This document shows positions 1 through 9,040 of a DNA stretch of 36,271 nucleotides, one piece after another. Location of the stretch: assembly GCA_003427395.1 (NCBI GenBank), contig BFEA01000956.1, positions 233,137 through 269,407 on the forward strand, in the 5' to 3' direction. A model generated the notes under the pieces. The model had not been told where the DNA came from and did no database searches. It was given only the letters and a program-made list of their open reading frames with translations. Position 1 is the first letter of the stretch. Each line of letters opens with the position of its first letter. The stretch comes from Chara braunii. Its lineage: Eukaryota > Streptophyta > Charophyceae > Charales > Characeae. The translations under genes and the position numbers were made by a program.

Positions 1-440
1 CTCGCCCCCTCCTCTCCCCACAGACACTCCTCCCATCGCAGCTATACCCCTGGCAACACGTTGGCATCATGCTCCATCTCCATCGGCAAAATAACAATAA
101 AAGATTAACTTGACGAAATGTGAGTTTTTTTTTGTTTTTTGTTTGTTTTGTTTTGGCAAAATCTTGTACTTGGGTCATGAAATCTCTTCGGATGGGTTAA
201 GGCCTGAAGATGTAAATGTTGCTAGTACGTGGGAGTGGCCATAACCTCAGTCTGTGACTGAGGGGAGATCTTTTTTGGGGACGAGGTCTTACTACCACCC
301 GTTTGTTACAGATTTTAGTACAACTGCAGGCCGCTTGACTGACATGCCTTGACACTCCATGGGAGTGAATGAGCGAATGTGAGAGAAGCTTCACGCAACT
401 GCAGTACTATGTTCTCACACATCATGAGGTCTTCCTGGTC
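1..440. other. Unassigned sequence before the gypsy remnant
   Basis: I see no coding domain or structured repeat here beyond a T/G-rich tract near 125-155. The short ORFs in this stretch resemble nothing I know. It may be upstream polyprotein of the Ty3/gypsy element decayed beyond recognition, or a separate insertion. Confidence 0.4.
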
Positions 441-454
441 CTGAGACGTCATTC

Positions 455-757
455 CTTGTGATGCCCAGTGCAAGCCTATACGGCATATGTGAGGTTCTCC
501 AAAATTTAAAGCAGAAAGGGAAAAAATTAAGGCCTATTGAGTACATGAGTAAGAAGATGCTCTGTCAGAAATTAGCCAAGTCCACGTATGAGCGTGAGCT
601 CTACGCCCTTTGCAAAGCACTATCTCTCGGGCTGAGACTTCATTGTCAGATCTGACCATGAGATGCTCCGATGAAACAAGATGCAAACCACACTCTTTGA
701 TGCTCTCAACAGGTGGACTGTAAGTCATTGATCAGAATGGCTTCCGCCTAGTAGACT
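455..757 (+). pseudogene. Ty3/gypsy RNase H domain fragment
   Basis: Translation from 458 gives a run containing YGICEVLQ, then LRPIEYMSKKM and KSTYERELYAL, the typical central part of the RNase H domain attached to Ty3/gypsy reverse transcriptase, which removes the RNA strand during reverse transcription. After a frameshift near 640 the frame continues with VRSDHEMLR and an in-frame stop, then a segment resembling the 'RW...VID' stretch that precedes the GEFN..ADALSR end of the domain. That end is found 1.5 kb away at 2317, so the domain was split by an insertion. Not functional. Confidence 0.8.
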
Positions 758-777
758 CCTTTAAGTTAGAGCACCTC

Positions 778-858
778 TTTTTTTTTTTTTTCACAAAAAA
801 ACAAGCTCCATCTATTGGTGGGGAGCACCACCTGCTGGAAGCCGGGTCCAGCGTCCCA
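778..858 (-). repeat. Shared LINE/SINE 3' tail, short form
   Basis: On the - strand the order is ATGGGACGCTGGACCC, a pyrimidine loop, TTCCAGC, then GCTCCCCACCAATAGATGGAGC, then a T-rich bridge and poly(A) (the T-run at 778-791). The first hairpin is GCTGGA paired with TCCAGC; the second is GCTCC paired with GGAGC. No third hairpin is present before the poly(A), so this is the short-tail form. Confidence 0.8.
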
Positions 859-892
859 TAGATACAACCATATCTTCACAAATTGACACAAA

Positions 893-916
893 CTGGGAAC
901 TGGGCCCAGCGTCCCA
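893..916 (-). repeat. Second tail hairpin upstream of the first
   Basis: On the - strand this reads GGGACGCTGGGCCCAGTT followed by CCCAGT. The stem is GCTGGG with CCCAGT (one G-T wobble), so relative to the GGA/TCC copy 35 bases away both stem sides differ while pairing is kept. Two tandem tails in one element suggest an insertion into a tail, or readthrough of an older tail. Confidence 0.65.
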
Positions 917-939
917 TAACGAGTACGTTCAGAAAACGT

Positions 940-1430
940 TTTTTTCAGAAAACATTGGAGCTACTTAGAAAAAGACCACGTCAAACTTCAGAATATGAAC
1001 TGAACTCAGAAAACTACTTAGAAGACCCCCCCATCCATCCACTTCACCTCACTCCGGCGAGACTTACTGCAGCAGAGCCACCATCTCCGCTGCTGCTATA
1101 CCCTATTCCCATCCTACCAGCTAGCCCCCTCACTAGTAGGACGCGTGATATCCCACCATCTCCCCCCTGGCCTCGTTTTTTTTTGGCTCAGAAAGTTGGA
1201 GCTACTTAGGAAATGACTACAACAGGCTTCAAGAATATGCAGGATTCAGAATCCAACTCAGAACCCCCCCCCCCCATCAATCCTCGGTTCCTCACTCCGG
1301 CAAGACTTACTGCAGCAGAGCCACCATCTCTACTGCCGCTATACCCTATTCCAATCCTACCAGCTAGCCCCCTCACTAATAGGACGCATGATATCCCACC
1401 ATCTCCTTCTCCCACTCTCCTTGTTTCTTT
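940..1430. repeat. Two tandem 243-bp repeats
   Basis: The segment containing CTCACTCCGG, GACTTACTGCAGCAG and GATATCCCACC recurs exactly 243 bases later (for example 1048 and 1291; 1147 and 1390). Copies differ by scattered substitutions. The ORFs covering them encode proline-rich translations without domain features and are not treated as genes. Confidence 0.85.
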
Positions 1431-1562
1431 TTAGAATAGGCCGCCGGGGTCGTAAAAGAAGCGCCAAAGAATCTCGAGCTCCCTAACCAGCCCTTCCAGA
1501 GTTCCTCAAAGTTGTCTTACTCCCTGCCGAGCTCTTCCACGCCTCACACCCCCACTTCCTGC

Positions 1563-2240
1563 TGGGTTACAGGGCAACACAACTCGCCCCAGATCTGGCC
1601 AGCGTCGTCCCAGCAGCAAACCTAAGTTGTTCCGTGAGATGCCCACCCCAAAGCATCCCCAGATCTCTCTACCAGACCTCACGCTCCTGTGTCAACAGGT
1701 TACAGGGCAACACCCCAGCACCGACCAGCGTCGTTCTGGCATCGAACAGCCGCAAGTTGCTGAGTATAACAACTTCAAAGTAGCCTAGGAAAAGTTGATA
1801 GAGGCCCCAAAATCCTAAACATTCTCAAATCCCCCTAACGGCCAACCACAAAAGAATTCAGAACAGGGGGTTGAAACTAGAAATTAATACCAACTATCCT
1901 AGAATTCATCCCCCTTTCAACAAGCGGACCGTCGGTCCCGGCTTTCAGTCCTCGTACCCCCAACTGCTAGGGTAACAGGGCACCACAACCCTCCCCAGTA
2001 CCGACCAACCTAGTTCTGACGGACAGGAAGTGCCTTCCTCCGTCGACAATTCCTTTAGCGGCAAACCCTTAAGCAGGTTACAGGGTCCAAACCTCGGCGC
2101 GGACTACGTTGGACGATCTGGTTACGCCTTCCCACCCTCGGCGTAACTCCATAGGCCTCGAGCTCCCCCTGGGTCACAGAGCAAAGCTCCAGCTCTGGCC
2201 TATGTCGTCCCAGCATCGTCCTCCTAACCTACTCACCCTA
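1563..2240. repeat. Five copies of a GGTTACAGGGC-box repeat
   Basis: Related boxes begin near 1564, 1699, 1971, 2076 and 2172: GGTTACAGGGCAACAC or a variant, followed 15-30 bases on by a sequence like CCAGCGTCGTTCTGGCATCG. Spacing is 135, then 272 (about two units), then 105 and 96 bases. The reverse complement of the same box, with matching flanks (for example GTGAGG, GTAGAGAGAT), occurs twice at 5280-5380 and 5800-5900. Confidence 0.75.
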
Positions 2241-2316
2241 CCCGACATCTTCCGTCTGTTGAAAATCCCCATTCTTCTTTCCATCCGCCCATTCTAGTTC
2301 CCCCCCAGACAAACTA

Positions 2317-3021
2317 TCAACGGTGAATTCAACAAGGTTGCGGATGCTCTACTTAGGTGAGCCAGTTACCTGAGTGGTTGGTGACTGAGTTTGGGCTATC
2401 TAACGATGTTACTCTAGAATTGGTGGATGCCTACAGGGAAGATCCGTTGATGTCCGACATCAACCGCAAGCTCGAGGCCAAAGACAAGGCCATATTATTT
2501 GAGTTGGTGATCATGGTGAATACCTTGCTGTTACTTGAAAAGGCTGGGAATAAATGACTTTGTATACCAGATCGAGAGTCTTTGCGCAATTTATTTTTAG
2601 ATGAGTATCATGATGCTACCGGTCACTTCGGCTACAAGAGATTTCAACGAACATAATGTAGAGATTCTGGTGGCCTACTATCATAATGCTAAATGACACT
2701 AAAAAGTACGCGGAAACATGCCAAGTTTATCAGCGTGAAAAAACAAGGACACTAACTCTTCTAGGGCGTGTAAAGTCGTTGCGGCCTATTCCTGCTGGAC
2801 CTGGGCAAAACTTGTCCATGAACTTTATGGACACCCTCGTGAACAACAAGTCTAAGAGTGGTAAGAGGCATATCTTCATTATATTGGTAGACCAGTACTC
2901 CAAGTACACTAGATTAGTCGCTTTGCCTAAGACTGTGAAAATTGATCATGTTGTTGAACAATTTGAATTGTTATGGACAACAGGGTAGTACATGATTTAA
3001 GATTCTCAAAGTCTATAGTTA
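2317..3021 (+). pseudogene. Ty3/gypsy RNase H end, integrase zinc finger and core start
   Basis: The fragment starts with INGEFNKVADALLR, the RNase H end, interrupted by a stop. It continues in frame from 2357 (VTEFGLSNDVTLELVDAYRE), passes an in-frame TGA at 2555-2557, then shows ESLRNLFLDEYHDATGHFGY, the HxxxH part of the integrase HHCC zinc finger. The CC part is ETCQVYQREK near 2710, with Tyr where the second Cys should be. The core begins at NLSMNFMDTL near 2815, where Asn stands in the usual catalytic Asp position (SMDF). It breaks just before the second catalytic Asp at a MITE. Inactive by several independent lesions. Confidence 0.82.
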
Positions 3022-3144
3022 AACCGCCAACACCTCTCCCACGCAAAAAACAATCGCCCACTCGGGCACACGTGCCGACCTAGTACATCCCAAATGCTTG
3101 GCGAGCAGGGTCTGCGGCCGGCATATAGGAAAGGTACTGGCGGC
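3022..3144. mobile_element. 123-bp Tourist-like MITE (PIF/Harbinger type) in integrase
   Basis: The element is flanked by TTA at 3019-3021 and 3145-3147. Its ends are imperfect inverted repeats: ACCGCCAACACCTCTCC on the left and, reverse complemented, GCCGCCAGTACCTTTCC on the right (13 of 17). The integrase frame on both sides becomes continuous when the element and one TTA are ignored, right at the second catalytic Asp motif, which independently fixes the insertion point. A 3-bp TTA target duplication with short inverted repeats is the PIF/Harbinger signature. No coding capacity. Confidence 0.8.
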
Positions 3145-3534
3145 TTAGTGACAAAGATGCGACAGATGTCCGATCTACAAGCGAGTTATAGAATAGAATG
3201 GCCGAGCAAATGGGTTCGCAACTGCAAATAACTTCAGGAAATCATCATGAAACTAACGGCTAGGCAGACTAGATGAACCAAGTGCTACAACATTTGCTTA
3301 GGCATTACATCAAGCCGAATCACGATGACTGGGATGAAAATTTTTCTCTCATCGCAGCTTGTACAACAAGGTTGTGCAGAGTACTATCGGTAAGTCTCTC
3401 AACCAGCTGCATCTTGGTAGGAAACCCAAATCTGCGTTGGACTTCCTTCTACTTGAAAACGGACTCATTGGAGCTCATGGCAGCATAAAGTTTGTTGTCG
3501 AGCAGATTCAGAAATCGCAAGATACAATGATTGC
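3145..3534 (+). pseudogene. Ty3/gypsy integrase core, second half
   Basis: Translation resumes with the Asp-containing SDKDA motif, followed by QMGSQLQITSGNHHETNG near 3205-3260. The region expected to hold the catalytic Glu reads AD plus a stop, so the Glu is lost. From 3273 the frame gives MNQVLQHLLRHYIKPNHDDWDE, typical of the integrase core end. A frameshift near 3358 moves to a frame ending in EQIQKSQDTMIA at the 3535 insertion. Continues at 6310. Confidence 0.8.
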
Positions 3535-3663
3535 GACCCTTCCAAGCTCAGGACGAGCTCCGGCGCAACGCTACCGGGAGCGCTGCGCCCCGGTCACTCC
3601 GCAAGTGTGTTCTGCTGCCCGCAATCTCATGCGGCCATCAGCACTGGATCGATGCAGGAGCGC

Positions 3664-3681
3664 TCGTGCCACCTGGCACGA
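3664..3681. repeat. Perfect 8-bp stem palindrome near the 5' end of the insertion
   Basis: TCGTGCCA, two bases, TGGCACGA. It lies in the GC-rich first 240 bases of the 3535-6309 element; function unknown. Confidence 0.5.
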
Positions 3682-3977
3682 CGAATGCGTTGACGCGTTG
3701 GTAGAGTGTGACGTGGTGCTCTCGTATCTGATCGCCCTCCACGTGGCGACGCGATAGGAGGGAGATAAAGAAGTATAGGATATCGCATTCTAAGTGTGGT
3801 GCGCCAGAATCGTTGCGACAGGTTCTTGGGGTCGAAGGCGCTCCTGCTCATGAGCGGGATCTTCATGGCAACGTTCAGGACGTTAGCCGAGACGACATAC
3901 AGAAGACAATTGTAAGCGAAGAGTTGTGCGGACAATGCGACATCGTGAGTTGCAAAAGGTGAAGACTAAGGAGATAG

Positions 3978-4176
3978 GTGCTGCGTCATTATCATCATCA
4001 GCAGCAGCAGCATCAAAAGCCAGTAGCGGTAGCAGCAACATCAAGGGTAATCATCAGTTACTGTCATCACCATCATGATCGTCATCGTCATCATCTTCGG
4101 CTTTATCATCGCCGTCATCATCATCACCATCATCATCATTATCGACACTGTCATCGCGGTTATCATCATCACCATT

Positions 4177-4210
<34 letters not shown>

Positions 4211-4217
4211 ATATTGA
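3978..4217. repeat. CAT/ATC trinucleotide microsatellite
   Basis: A degenerate then nearly pure run of ATC/CAT triplets, preceded by CAG triplets. The 79-codon histidine-rich ORF across it is a by-product of the repeat and is not annotated as a gene. Confidence 0.9.
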
Positions 4218-4229
4218 GGTATGATCTAA

Positions 4230-4700
4230 TCATCCAATCCGACCTTAAATAACATTATTTCACGACGATCCATTAAGATCCTAACTACTTTTCTCAAACT
4301 AATATACAAGCTACGATTCCATTACGACCCTAACTACTTTCTCTAACTAATATCCAAACTAAAGTCTCATTACATTCTTGATCTTTCTTATCCTTAAAAT
4401 CTGAAATTTCTTGTCTAATTAACATATAATTAACATATAATTAACATATAAGGTATTTTTATATGCCTAAACTTCCCTGCCAAAAATTCAGGAGGATTTA
4501 ATTCCTAAATTTTTCCTATAGACTCCCATTAGTTTCTTCATATTATTTCTTATAGCTGGAATTCTAGATACGAATCATTTTTCGCTAAAATTTTCAATCT
4601 CTGAATCGTTTCACTTTCCAGGTCTAATTTTCGCTGCTTTTACTCCCACAATGCTGACTCTGATAAATTCCAGTTCAGAAACCTCGTCTTTGAAATTCAT
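4230..4700. other. AT-rich stretch inside the insertion, no gene
   Basis: AT-rich sequence with a triple AATTAACATAT direct repeat at about 4418-4450 and a pair of related units (CTAACTA, CATTACGA/CATTAAGA) near 4270-4350. No coding features were seen. Confidence 0.5.
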
Positions 4701-5199
4701 TTGAATTTTTTCAGCGCATTTTTTCGAAATGCCAGTTGGATTCCTAGTATTTATACTCTCCTCTCTGAAGTATCCACGTTTATTTCTTATGGATGGAAGG
4801 TGATGGACCAGGGGAGAGCTCCACTCTGCAGGGGTGACACAAGGTGGGAGGTGAAGCCCTGTAGGGGGTGCGAGCAGAGTTAGTGGTTTGCCTTAGTCTG
4901 GGGTTGGTGGGGGGGTTACTCACACCAGCGGGGGCAGATCAGGGTAAATGGTGAGCAGAGACATATTTTGGGAGGGAACTGTATGCCTTTCTGGGACAAG
5001 GCGGGGGAAGGTGGGACTGTCACAAGTTGGGGCTGTGATGGGTTGCCTATAGTCTGGGTAATCCGTTTCTGTGGAGGCAATGGGACAGGGTGGAAAGGAA
5101 GGGGGGGGGGGAGACTAATCGTAGGATAACATCTTCAACATTCATGTTATATCATGCCTATTGGTGTTCTGCAATTCCGGATGGCATCTGGCATTCTCC

Positions 5200-6110
5200 C
5201 TTATTCGGGGTGAGGGATTTCAGAGATGATCGAATCTGGACCGATATCTGCAGAGTTGCCTTGTTTTGTGCCCCTGGTTAGCCGATGCCAGAACGACGCT
5301 GGCCGGAGCTGGGGCGGTGCCCTGTAACCTGCATTGGCGGGAGTGTGAGGCCTTGTAGAGAGATTTGGGGATCTGCTGAGGGAGGAAATCAATCCAGTGG
5401 CGCACTGGGGGGGCTGCCTTGATAACCCTATGGGGCCATGGATAGTATAGGCGGCGAGATCAGGTCAGCTATGGTTGTCATTGGTGAGGAGGGCATTGTC
5501 TCTGAGATGTAATGTCTTGGTACAGGGAGGGCTAGGAGGGGTTCTAGGATTAGGAGGCCAGAAGTGCTGATATAGTATTGTCTTTATATTTTTCTCTATT
5601 TTTCACATACTAATTATCATAAGCATCATCATCAAAATCAGCATCAGCATCAGCATCAGCATCAGGTTATATTTAGCTTTCTGGTGTTCTGGTTTTCTTT
5701 GCAGCATCAAGCCTTCTTCTACATCTGGGAGATAGGAATTCAGAGATGGTCAAACCTGGACTGATATCTGCAGAGTTGCTCTGTTCTGTGCCCCTGGTTG
5801 ACCTATGTCAGAATGACGCTGGCCGAAGCTGGGGTGCTGCCCTGTAACCTGCAAATGGCAGGAGCGTGAGGCCTTGTAGATAGATTTAGGCTTTGCCGAG
5901 GGAGGAAAGCAATCCAGTGGCAAACCGGGGGGGCTGCTATGTGGCAAAGAAGAGATCAGCTATGGGGGATGTAGGTTAGGTTGGTTTTGTCTCTGAGTTG
6001 CAATGTCCTGGTACAGGGAAGACTAGGAGTTGGTATAGGAGTAGGAGGCCAGAATTGCTGATATAGCACATGTGTCTATAATCTTTATAGATACTAATCA
6101 TCATCATCAT
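5200..6110. repeat. Two diverged 520-bp tandem repeats
   Basis: Blocks starting near 5215 and 5735 align at a constant offset of 520 (CAGAGATG at 5221 and 5741; CCTGTAACCT at 5321 and 5841) through GGCCTTGTAGA, AATCCAGTGG and GGAGGCCAGAA. A (ATCAGC)n microsatellite (about 5636-5666) and an ATC microsatellite (6096-6140) follow the copies. Each copy contains the reverse complement of the box repeated at 1563-2240. Confidence 0.85.
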
Positions 6111-6145
6111 TAGCATCATCCAGGATCATCATCATCACCACATGA

Positions 6146-6265
6146 GGGACGCTGAGCCCGGTTCTCAGCAAGTTTGGTTCGGTTACTCCGGGCAAACTGT
6201 GAGGACCCCGGCCTTAACCCACAATCTTCTTATTGGTAATACCAGCCTTGGGCACTGGGCCCGTT

Positions 6266-6302
<37 letters not shown>

Positions 6303-6309
6303 AAATAAA
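6146..6309 (+). mobile_element. SINE-like tail module, second family, with (AAAT)n end
   Basis: Starts GGGACGCTGAGCCCGG then TTCTCAGC: the same hairpin as in the other tails, but with stem GCTGAG/CTCAGC. About 75 bases later the 3' part reads TTATTGGTAATACCAGCC, TTGGGCACTGGGCCCGTTT and then A/T repeats. A second copy of the 3' part lies on the - strand at 34836-34930. It forms the 3' end of the 3535-6309 insertion. Confidence 0.75.
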
Positions 6310-6816
6310 ATGCAATGATTGCATCTCAAAACAAGCATAGAAGGTAGTCTACATTTCAGGTACTAGGAGGCAGGGTTTGAAATCTCCAGAAACCTAACGC
6401 CTCAGTACTTTGGACCTTGGGAAGTCCTGGATATAGTTGGGAGTGACCCTGGTGGTCCATCTTAAGCCATCCATATCCCTAGTCATTTGTGCACATATCC
6501 CGTCTTCCATGCATCGAAACTTGCACCTTTCTCTGACTCAGAAAAGACTACTCAGTTTCCATCACGAAGATCTATGCTGCCCCTAACCATGGATGGACAT
6601 GTGGACATCGATGAGATCATTGAGCACGAAGACGCTCCTGTACCCAAGCCTGTTGGCAGAGGGAGACCGCAGAAACCCGAAAGTTTGTTCCACGTCAGAT
6701 TCAGGCATCACACGCATCTAAAAGAAGATCTGTGGTTTAGTAAGGAGGAGCTGATGAGGACAGACCCTAAAATCGTGTTGTACTACGAGGAAAAGATTAA
6801 CTTCTTAAGCAAGTGA
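6310..6816 (+). pseudogene. Ty3/gypsy integrase C-terminus and polyprotein tail
   Basis: After the insertion the frame resumes with MIASQNKHRR, a stop and STFQVL. From 6370 the same frame as the long terminal ORF gives GFEISRNLTPQYFGPWEVLD, the integrase C-terminal SH3-like/chromo-linker motif, a stop near 6453 and IHIPSHLC. The open part 6487-6816 begins TYPVFHASKLAPF and contains VPKPVGRGRPQKPE, FHVRFRHHTH and LWFSKEELM, ending at a natural stop 34 bp before the polypurine tract. This tail has residual integrity over 109 codons. Confidence 0.82.
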
Positions 6817-6849
6817 AATAGCAGCTTCTTAGAGGACTATCGAAGCAAT

Positions 6850-6860
6850 GGAGGAGGGAG
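6850..6860 (+). promoter_or_regulatory. Polypurine tract, plus-strand primer site
   Basis: GGAGGAGGGAG lies directly before the TG of the LTR, 34 bp after the polyprotein stop, as expected for a Ty3/gypsy polypurine tract. Confidence 0.65.
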
Positions 6861-6880
6861 TGTGAGGATCTGAGCCCCTC

Positions 6881-6912
6881 CTGCTCGGGCAGTTTCTCAT
6901 AAATAAATAAAA
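6881..6912 (+). mobile_element. 32-bp micro-insertion with 16-bp target duplication
   Basis: AGGATCTGAGCCCCTC occurs at 6865-6880 and 6913-6928, flanking 32 bases that end in ATAAATAAATAAAA. This is the expected product of target-primed reverse transcription that stopped almost immediately. Confidence 0.75.
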
Positions 6913-7623
6913 AGGATCTGAGCCCCTCGGCACAGCTGCAAAGGCCTTTTTGTGCCTGTCCTAAGTGAAGGTGGGGCTGCATTTTAGGGTTGGCCTATTT
7001 TTGGCCAAAAGTGAGGCTGCGGATGCCCCCAAGTGGCGCTGCACAATAATTCTGCAGAAGGGTCCCGTTGGTTGGTTGCTGCTTCGCAGCATCTTCAACT
7101 GCCTACAGAGGCCCGGCAGTTGAAGATGCTGCCCAGGCCTGAGATGCTGAGGCTCAGGATCCATACAGTTGAGCCCCAGGCACAGTCTGGAATGGCCCTG
7201 AGGCGCAGCTACTGGGACAGGCCGCGCCCGGTCAAGACAGGCCCATGGCAGCCAGTCATCAAAGGAAAGTGTCAGGCACACATTCTGGCTGGCTCATTTG
7301 CGGCAGTGCTGCTTTAGCGCACGCCGGTGAGAGAGAGCCTGGCTGTAGTGGTTGTGTTCACGGGCACTGGGAGTTCAGGGCTGCTAGGCACAGCCATTGT
7401 GCGGCAGCCATAGCCAGGCTGCTGGCACTGGAAGCCAGTGGTCTTAGGCGGAGGTGACGAGCCTGTGGATGTGAAGTCAGGGCATCATGATGAGTGGGTG
7501 AGCGGCATACCTGCTGTTATGAGGAGAGCTGCATGGGCGGTATCTACGTTCATATCAAGGCGGCTGCTGAAGAGAACCTGATAGCATATGATTGTAGGCT
7601 GCTCGTCGAGCACCAGATAGAAG

Positions 7624-7627
<4 letters not shown>

Positions 7628-7698
<71 letters not shown>

Positions 7699-8216
7699 CT
7701 CGTTGAAAACCATGGTAGGCAGGGTGGTAGGAGCATCCCTCCCTACTATGGTTTCCTTTGGTCACTCCATCTATTGGTGGGGAGCTGCACCTGCTGGAAA
7801 ACGGGTCCAGCGTCCCATTACAAGATGTAGCATTTGGTAATTCTGACAGAGATCAGACATGAGCCTCTTCACCCCAAGTAGGGCGCCAGATGAGTCGTCT
7901 ATTGATTCTAGCCCATTGTATTGCCTAAACCTTACTTGGAAGTAACTCTTTATGGCTCTGATTCTTCATTGGCCTCTCCGCCATGCCATGACAGTGGGAC
8001 TACTGCATTGGGGGATGGGGGAAAGGGGTTTGGGAACTCTAGCATTGGTCGAAGGGGAATGGAAGGGGAATGGAAGGGTCTACCTCAGACCATTTATTGA
8101 AAATCAATCTGTAATTTCTACTCAATTTTTGCCCCTCATCCCCTGTCTCTCCTTTCCATTCTATCCTTCCAATCTTTCCCCCCTTGTCGCTCCCGAGCCA
8201 CTCACTGCTGAAGGAG
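7628..8216 (-). mobile_element. 589-bp poly(A) retroelement in the LTR
   Basis: CCAGATAGAAGAGCT is present at 7613-7627 and 8217-8231, a 15-bp target duplication. On the - strand the element starts next to 8217 and ends in a 67-base poly(A) (T-run 7627-7693). Its last 190 bases hold the shared tail: hairpin 1 (GCTGGACCC loop TCCAGC, 7790-7811), GCTCCCCACC..ATGGAG, and hairpin 3 with stems at 7708-7719 and 7742-7753 around the conserved loop. The segment at 7863-7890 is shared with the element at 34633-34834. No reverse transcriptase is encoded. The long pure A-run suggests a young insertion. Confidence 0.85.
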
Positions 8217-8405
8217 CCAGATAGAAGAGCTACATTGGAAACATTGATGGTGTAGGCGAGATGGCGGCTTTCATTACCAAAATAAAGTTCGTTGCTTTGC
8301 TCTTCTTTGGCATATATCTTGTTACATTCTGCTTTCTGTTCGGCACATAACTATCTGGTTTTCAGTGGGATGATGAAATGTGGTTTCCATCATTCCGTCT
8401 TCTCT

Positions 8406-8492
8406 TCTTTTTTTTTTTTTTTTTTTTTTTTTACAAGGCTCCGTTCTATTTGTGGGGAGCAACACCCGCTGGAAACCGGGTCCAGCGTCCCA
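8406..8492 (-). repeat. Shared LINE/SINE 3' tail, short form
   Basis: T-run 8406-8432, then ACAAGGCTCC, TTCTATTTGTGGGGAGC, CGCTGGAAACCGGG and TCCAGCGTCCCA. On the - strand this is ATGGGACGCTGGACCC with the 6-bp hairpin, the CCCCAC box and poly(A). No target duplication was recognised. Confidence 0.8.
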
Positions 8493-8686
8493 TTATACAT
8501 GAAAGGCTCAGAATGCTCAGAATGCTAACCTATGCTCCATACTTCTGGTGTTACTGCCAGCATTGACTACCCCAATTAGAGGAGGGTTAACTGAGCAGCA
8601 AAAAAGAAAACAGTTATGTACATTAGCGGAGTCCTTCCCAGGGGGCACCAGGGAGGACCTCCATATGTGAGCGTATATAAATGTAT

Positions 8687-8718
8687 GTATGTATGTATGT
8701 ATGTATGTATGTATGTAG
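8687..8718. repeat. ATGT tetranucleotide microsatellite
   Basis: About seven to eight ATGT units followed by related ATGTAGATGTA units. Confidence 0.9.
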
Positions 8719-8847
8719 ATGTAAGTAGATGTAGAGGAGACTGAACCTTGCATTTGGGAGTGGGGAACAGGCTCATTGGAATGTAGGTAGAGAGGTAACC
8801 AGCTAGCCTAAAGATCAGCCCTTTTTTTTTTCTTTTCTTTTTTAATA

Positions 8848-9031
8848 GAGAAAACTACGGCGCAGTCAGGGATTGAGTTTGTAATTGCACTTGAGGCAAA
8901 AGGGCCGGTAATGCTGAATGTATATGACCTACGTTTTGGGTCCGGTGGGGTCGCATGGGGGTGTGTTGTATGCGCGGGATTGCCTGAAGTGCAATTACAA
9001 ACTGTTTTGGTGACTGCGCCGAAGTTACCCC
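8848..9031. mobile_element. 184-bp MITE with 9-bp target duplication (MULE-like)
   Basis: TTTTTAATA flanks the element at 8839-8847 and 9032-9040. The ends are long inverted repeats: left arm 8853-8899 and right arm 8980-9027 share AACT(A/T)CGGCGCAGTCA, GTTTGTAATTGCACTT and AGGCAA, separated by an unrelated 80-bp middle. A 9-bp target duplication with long inverted repeats is typical of Mutator-superfamily derivatives. It sits between a retroelement tail (9041-9100) and that tail's poly(A) (T-run 8822-8843), so it is younger than that retroelement. Confidence 0.8.
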
Positions 9032-9040
9032 TTTTTAATA

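Larger units (their letters stand above)
758..2316 (-). mobile_element. Complex insertion splitting the gypsy RNase H domain
   Basis: Read on the - strand, this 1.5-kb block ends at its low-coordinate side in a T-run (778-791), i.e. a 3' poly(A). Just before it come a shared retroelement tail (to 858), a second copy of the tail hairpin (893-916), two 243-bp tandem repeats (about 940-1430) and five copies of a GC-rich motif (1563-2240). The same motif occurs in the same orientation relative to the tail in the 3535-6309 insertion, suggesting both belong to one non-autonomous retroelement family. I could not find a clean target duplication, so boundaries are approximate and more than one insertion may be present. 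Confidence 0.55.
3535..6309 (+). mobile_element. 2.8-kb retroelement inserted in integrase, target duplication visible
   Basis: CAATGATTGC occurs at 3525-3534 and 6313-6322; with one mismatch the repeat extends to 13 bp (3522-3534, 6310-6322). The gypsy reading frame ends at MIA on the left and resumes at MIASQNKHRR on the right, which proves the boundary. The element ends in (AAAT)n and carries a hairpin-tail SINE-like module at 6146-6309. Inside are a GC-rich 5' part (3535-3775), a CAT microsatellite, an AT-rich stretch (4230-4700) and two 520-bp repeats. I find no reverse transcriptase, so it is non-autonomous or a stack of insertions sharing one outer pair of target repeats. Confidence 0.75.
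441..8347 (+). mobile_element. Dead Ty3/gypsy LTR retrotransposon, 3' half with nested insertions
   Basis: Colinear fragments of one polyprotein lie in the expected order: RNase H (455-757 and 2317-2360), spacer and integrase zinc finger (2360-2720), integrase core (2720-3021 and 3145-3534), integrase C-terminus and tail (6310-6816), then a polypurine tract and a TG-starting LTR. The 5' LTR, gag, protease and most of reverse transcriptase are outside the window or lost. Several breaks coincide with insertions whose target duplications I can see, so the order of events can be read. In-frame stops, frameshifts and altered catalytic residues show it is inactive. The 3' limit is estimated from a CACA end complementary to the TGTG start and is uncertain. 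Confidence 0.8.
6861..8347 (+). repeat. Ty3/gypsy 3' LTR with two later insertions
   Basis: The LTR begins TGTGAGGATC after the polypurine tract. It is interrupted at 6881-6912 and 7628-8216 by insertions with target duplications; removing these and one repeat copy each leaves about 835 bp. After the second insertion it has an AATAAA at 8281-8286, consistent with the R region. The end at 8347 (GGCACA, complementing TGTG) is a guess because no 5' LTR is available. The region 7030-7130 contains a direct/inverted pair around GCATCTTCAACTGCC. Confidence 0.5.

Noticed and set aside
3978-4217. Histidine-rich 79-codon ORF (metal-binding-like protein)
   Set aside because: It is the translation of a CAT/ATC microsatellite inside a retroelement insertion.
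4701-4883. 60-codon ORF as a small secreted protein
   Set aside because: Lies inside the 3535-6309 retroelement, with no conserved feature and no supporting context.
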